Below are positions 8,201-8,844 of a DNA stretch of 8,844 bases, piece by piece; positions within the stretch are counted from its first letter, which is position 1; each line of letters starts with the position of its first letter. The DNA is taken from assembly GCA_903886985.1 (NCBI GenBank), contig CAISOI010000103.1, positions 1 through 8,844 on the forward strand. Reading direction: 5' to 3'. Source of the DNA: an uncultured Chthonomonas sp. Its GTDB lineage: Bacteria > Armatimonadota > Chthonomonadetes > Chthonomonadales > CAJBBX01. Below the pieces are notes generated by a model that searched no databases, was not told the origin of the DNA, and was given only the letters and a program-made list of their open reading frames with translations. Both the position numbers and the translations under genes were made by a program.

Positions 8201-8844
8201 GAATGGTAGCTCTCGTCGATTGGAAGAATAAATCCTTGACCAAGGTGTTTCCTCGAGTGACGGATGATACATACTTTACCTGCGACTTTTCTTCCAACGG
8301 CGCTTTACTGGCGACGTCAAATCGCGACGGGCAATTACGCGCCTGGGACATTGAACGAGGTGGATTTCAGTCATTTGATAACTTTGGTCCCGGCGCCCTG
8401 AACTGTGCAATATTCATAAATGGTGGCGGCGAGATTGTGGGTGGCGGACAGGGTGGCGACGTAATTGTTTGGAGCTGTCGTACTCACAAGATTGTACGCA
8501 GGGGGACAACATACGCAAAAGATCTCATGTCGGTCTCAAAAGGTTACGGTGCCCGTGTGGTTGTGTCCAGTGCAAACGGCAATGTAAGTCTCGTCGACTT
8601 GCTGACGATGAAGCCGGTTTTTAGAACATCCTATTCCGAAAGGCGCAAGGCAAATTACGCCGAGATTGTTCCAGACACGGAAAAGCTTGTATTTGCCACG
8701 TCAACCGGTGAGTGCGTAACGGTACCTGTTTCCGATCGTCAGTTAATTTCGGAGATCAGGACCAATTTCGGCTCCCTTCCAACTCCGCTTGACATCCCCC
8801 GAACCGAGTTGATCCGGCGGCACGAAAATATTGCGTTGTCGTCA
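5251..8844 (+). CDS. Membrane-anchored AAA_35-like NTPase with WD40 propellers (3' truncated by window)
   Basis: The frame is open without a stop for 1198 codons and runs off the window. The ATG at 5251 is the first after an in-frame TAG at 5221; it has only a weak upstream GGAAG, and translation is probably coupled to the preceding gene (14-base overlap). Domains in order: an AAA_35-type NTPase beginning with GGTLDPDAPSYVVRAAD (10-26), a P-loop RQVGKSS (45-51) that lacks the first Gly of the classical motif as is usual in this family, Walker B LVVFVDEID (134-142), SLPFSADEFFAAIRELYNRR (146-165), TTPFNVGHRI (193-202) and YWTGGHPYLTQRLC (242-255); a winged-helix-like part (~300-372) with NAIYRKIFD; one hydrophobic segment (~391-410) after an Arg/Lys-rich stretch; a Gln/Lys/Glu/Ala-rich coiled coil (~418-525); and about 14 WD40-like blades (~563-1165) marked by repeated SPDG turns and W[DNS]-type ends. 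Such STAND-like proteins use the NTPase as a switch and the propellers for ligand or partner binding. The signal, partner and any effector activity are not known. No catalytic effector domain is seen in the visible part. Confidence 0.93.
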   Translation, partial: MSNTEFFQIGGTLDPDAPSYVVRAADKELFDCLIDRTFCYVLETRQVGKSSLMVRCVRKLKEHSVESITFDLTAPGSNLTIEQWYFGLLYLAGQQLQLEEELEAFWAAASNLSPANRFFAALVDVVLPTIPTCLVVFVDEIDSVRSLPFSADEFFAAIRELYNRRAMDENAQRITFCLLGAAEPADLIRNSQTTPFNVGHRIVLTDFTKSEALPLVRGFESVIPANGPISDCTKRMIREVIYWTGGHPYLTQRLCKSVAQYLKEPHSESDRKHAVDRVIQSDLLAQNSLNSEINFAFVRARILNDLDENEKATILSLYRSVYRGEKVRFDPANPYIVRLHLSGVLSVENNLLVVRNAIYRKIFDLTWIRENMPDAELRRVTRAQRIGFIKASSIWATVIILAATALIMFSDANHWAGAANQASKSLRALKKELTEVKGETEKAIKDAKQRKQNAELQAKTVEDQSKLQIRKMIQDSNRAKALIDQKLLSVANETERLAVERNNQNAARSQLVFGKEVETAKLISNAYKYYEQRNLKIPSDLRETSLALYNRQHVLQQRFIMRAPMTAVSVSPNGKTIAMSDNLGIVRIGDVSTGKIIEECNYWQGVGITTCRFAPDGERILVTSGSWISIWNLKSNKVDSVSNSSRRLIFGEFTADGKYIALSGFLDNHPVLLHADNLKSPPHKQFVSRDPSDVNFANTAIAISGDSKTVITGGGSNSVIVWSAFPERIVARFTLHSNPVRCVDISPDGRSAISADRAGRCVQWEIATGKVLQTCEHGNNNVIDAIKFSPDGRFFAVADASGSATIWRSSYTPINVAMPFDVIKSHQQTIFDIGFSPDSLSVVTSGVDNHVEMWTLRSNTIPVHTTDCSEVSCSPDGKWMATCSTDGTARIWSLSGNGYHGELKNAPGSPKRKYYSISYSKDGKHVVCGGSAGSLSVWDIPVLTNMQTFNIQCDHVLSNLVREDIRCARFSPDGKTVAVVGNSGMVALVDWKNKSLTKVFPRVTDDTYFTCDFSSNGALLATSNRDGQLRAWDIERGGFQSFDNFGPGALNCAIFINGGGEIVGGGQGGDVIVWSCRTHKIVRRGTTYAKDLMSVSKGYGARVVVSSANGNVSLVDLLTMKPVFRTSYSERRKANYAEIVPDTEKLVFATSTGECVTVPVSDRQLISEIRTNFGSLPTPLDIPRTELIRRHENIALSS
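6421..6480 (+). other. Predicted transmembrane helix within the WD40-NTPase protein
   Basis: These codons give residues 391-410, a run of Ala, Ile, Leu, Val, Thr and Phe with no charged residue. The preceding 15 residues contain several Arg/Lys (RRVTRAQR, then Lys390), so the positive-inside rule places the N-terminal NTPase in the cytoplasm and the C-terminal coiled coil and propellers outside. This is a by-eye prediction. Confidence 0.75.
6937..8745 (+). repeat. WD40-like repeat array, about 14 blades
   Basis: Within the large gene, about 14 divergent units of roughly 40 residues can be counted. Their strand-turn cores are SVSPNG, CRFAPDG, GEFTADG, IAISGDS, VDISPDG, IKFSPDG, IGFSPDS, VSCSPDG, ISYSKDG, ARFSPDG, CDFSSNG, AIFINGG, a degenerate SVSKGYG and a degenerate EIVPDTE. 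Several end in IW or VW followed by a polar turn. Fourteen fits two seven-bladed propellers. The DNA itself is not obviously repeated, so the copies are old. Confidence 0.8.

Noticed and set aside
1..8844. tRNA, rRNA, transposase, integrase or attachment-site sequences
   Set aside because: I read for these and saw no support; nearly the whole window is accounted for by coding sequence.

Overview
The window is a bacterial chromosomal segment. It starts in a conserved protein-quality-control locus and ends in an accessory signalling locus. The first ~2.25 kb holds the 3' end of a trigger-factor gene (tig), then clpP and clpX in the usual tig-clpP-clpX order. ClpP shows its Ser-His-Asp triad. 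ClpX shows its zinc finger, Walker motifs and pore loops. A strong inverted repeat lies in the clpP-clpX gap. I cannot fix the phylum. The conserved proteins look ordinary for bacteria, and the combination of a DUF4185-like secreted protein, a SARP/BTAD regulator and an AAA_35-WD40 protein recalls Armatimonadota, Planctomycetota or Chloroflexota-type genomes; this is a weak guess.

A gene for a probably exported DUF4185-like beta-propeller protein overlaps the last 20 bases of clpX (2233-3330). lon, which often follows clpX, is not present in the window. A 152-base gap (3331-3482) follows. It carries three directly repeated heptamers of the form TGTRACA at exact 11-bp periodicity, a partial inverted copy, possible -10 elements, and a clear Shine-Dalgarno sequence before the next gene.

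The rest (3483-8844) is a two-gene unit whose reading frames overlap by 14 bases. The first gene encodes a SARP-type regulator: a winged-helix DNA-binding domain, a BTAD domain and an AAA_35-type NTPase in one chain. The second encodes a large protein that runs off the window: an AAA_35-type NTPase, a winged helix, one transmembrane helix, a coiled coil, and about 14 WD40-like blades (enough for two seven-bladed propellers). I found no stop codon in this frame from 5251 to 8844.

The most interesting reading is that the last two genes form a paired-NTPase signalling system. In it a membrane-anchored WD40 sensor or scaffold would communicate with a cytoplasmic DNA-binding NTPase, which may autoregulate through the heptamer array. 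The function, the signal and the target genes are not visible in this window.
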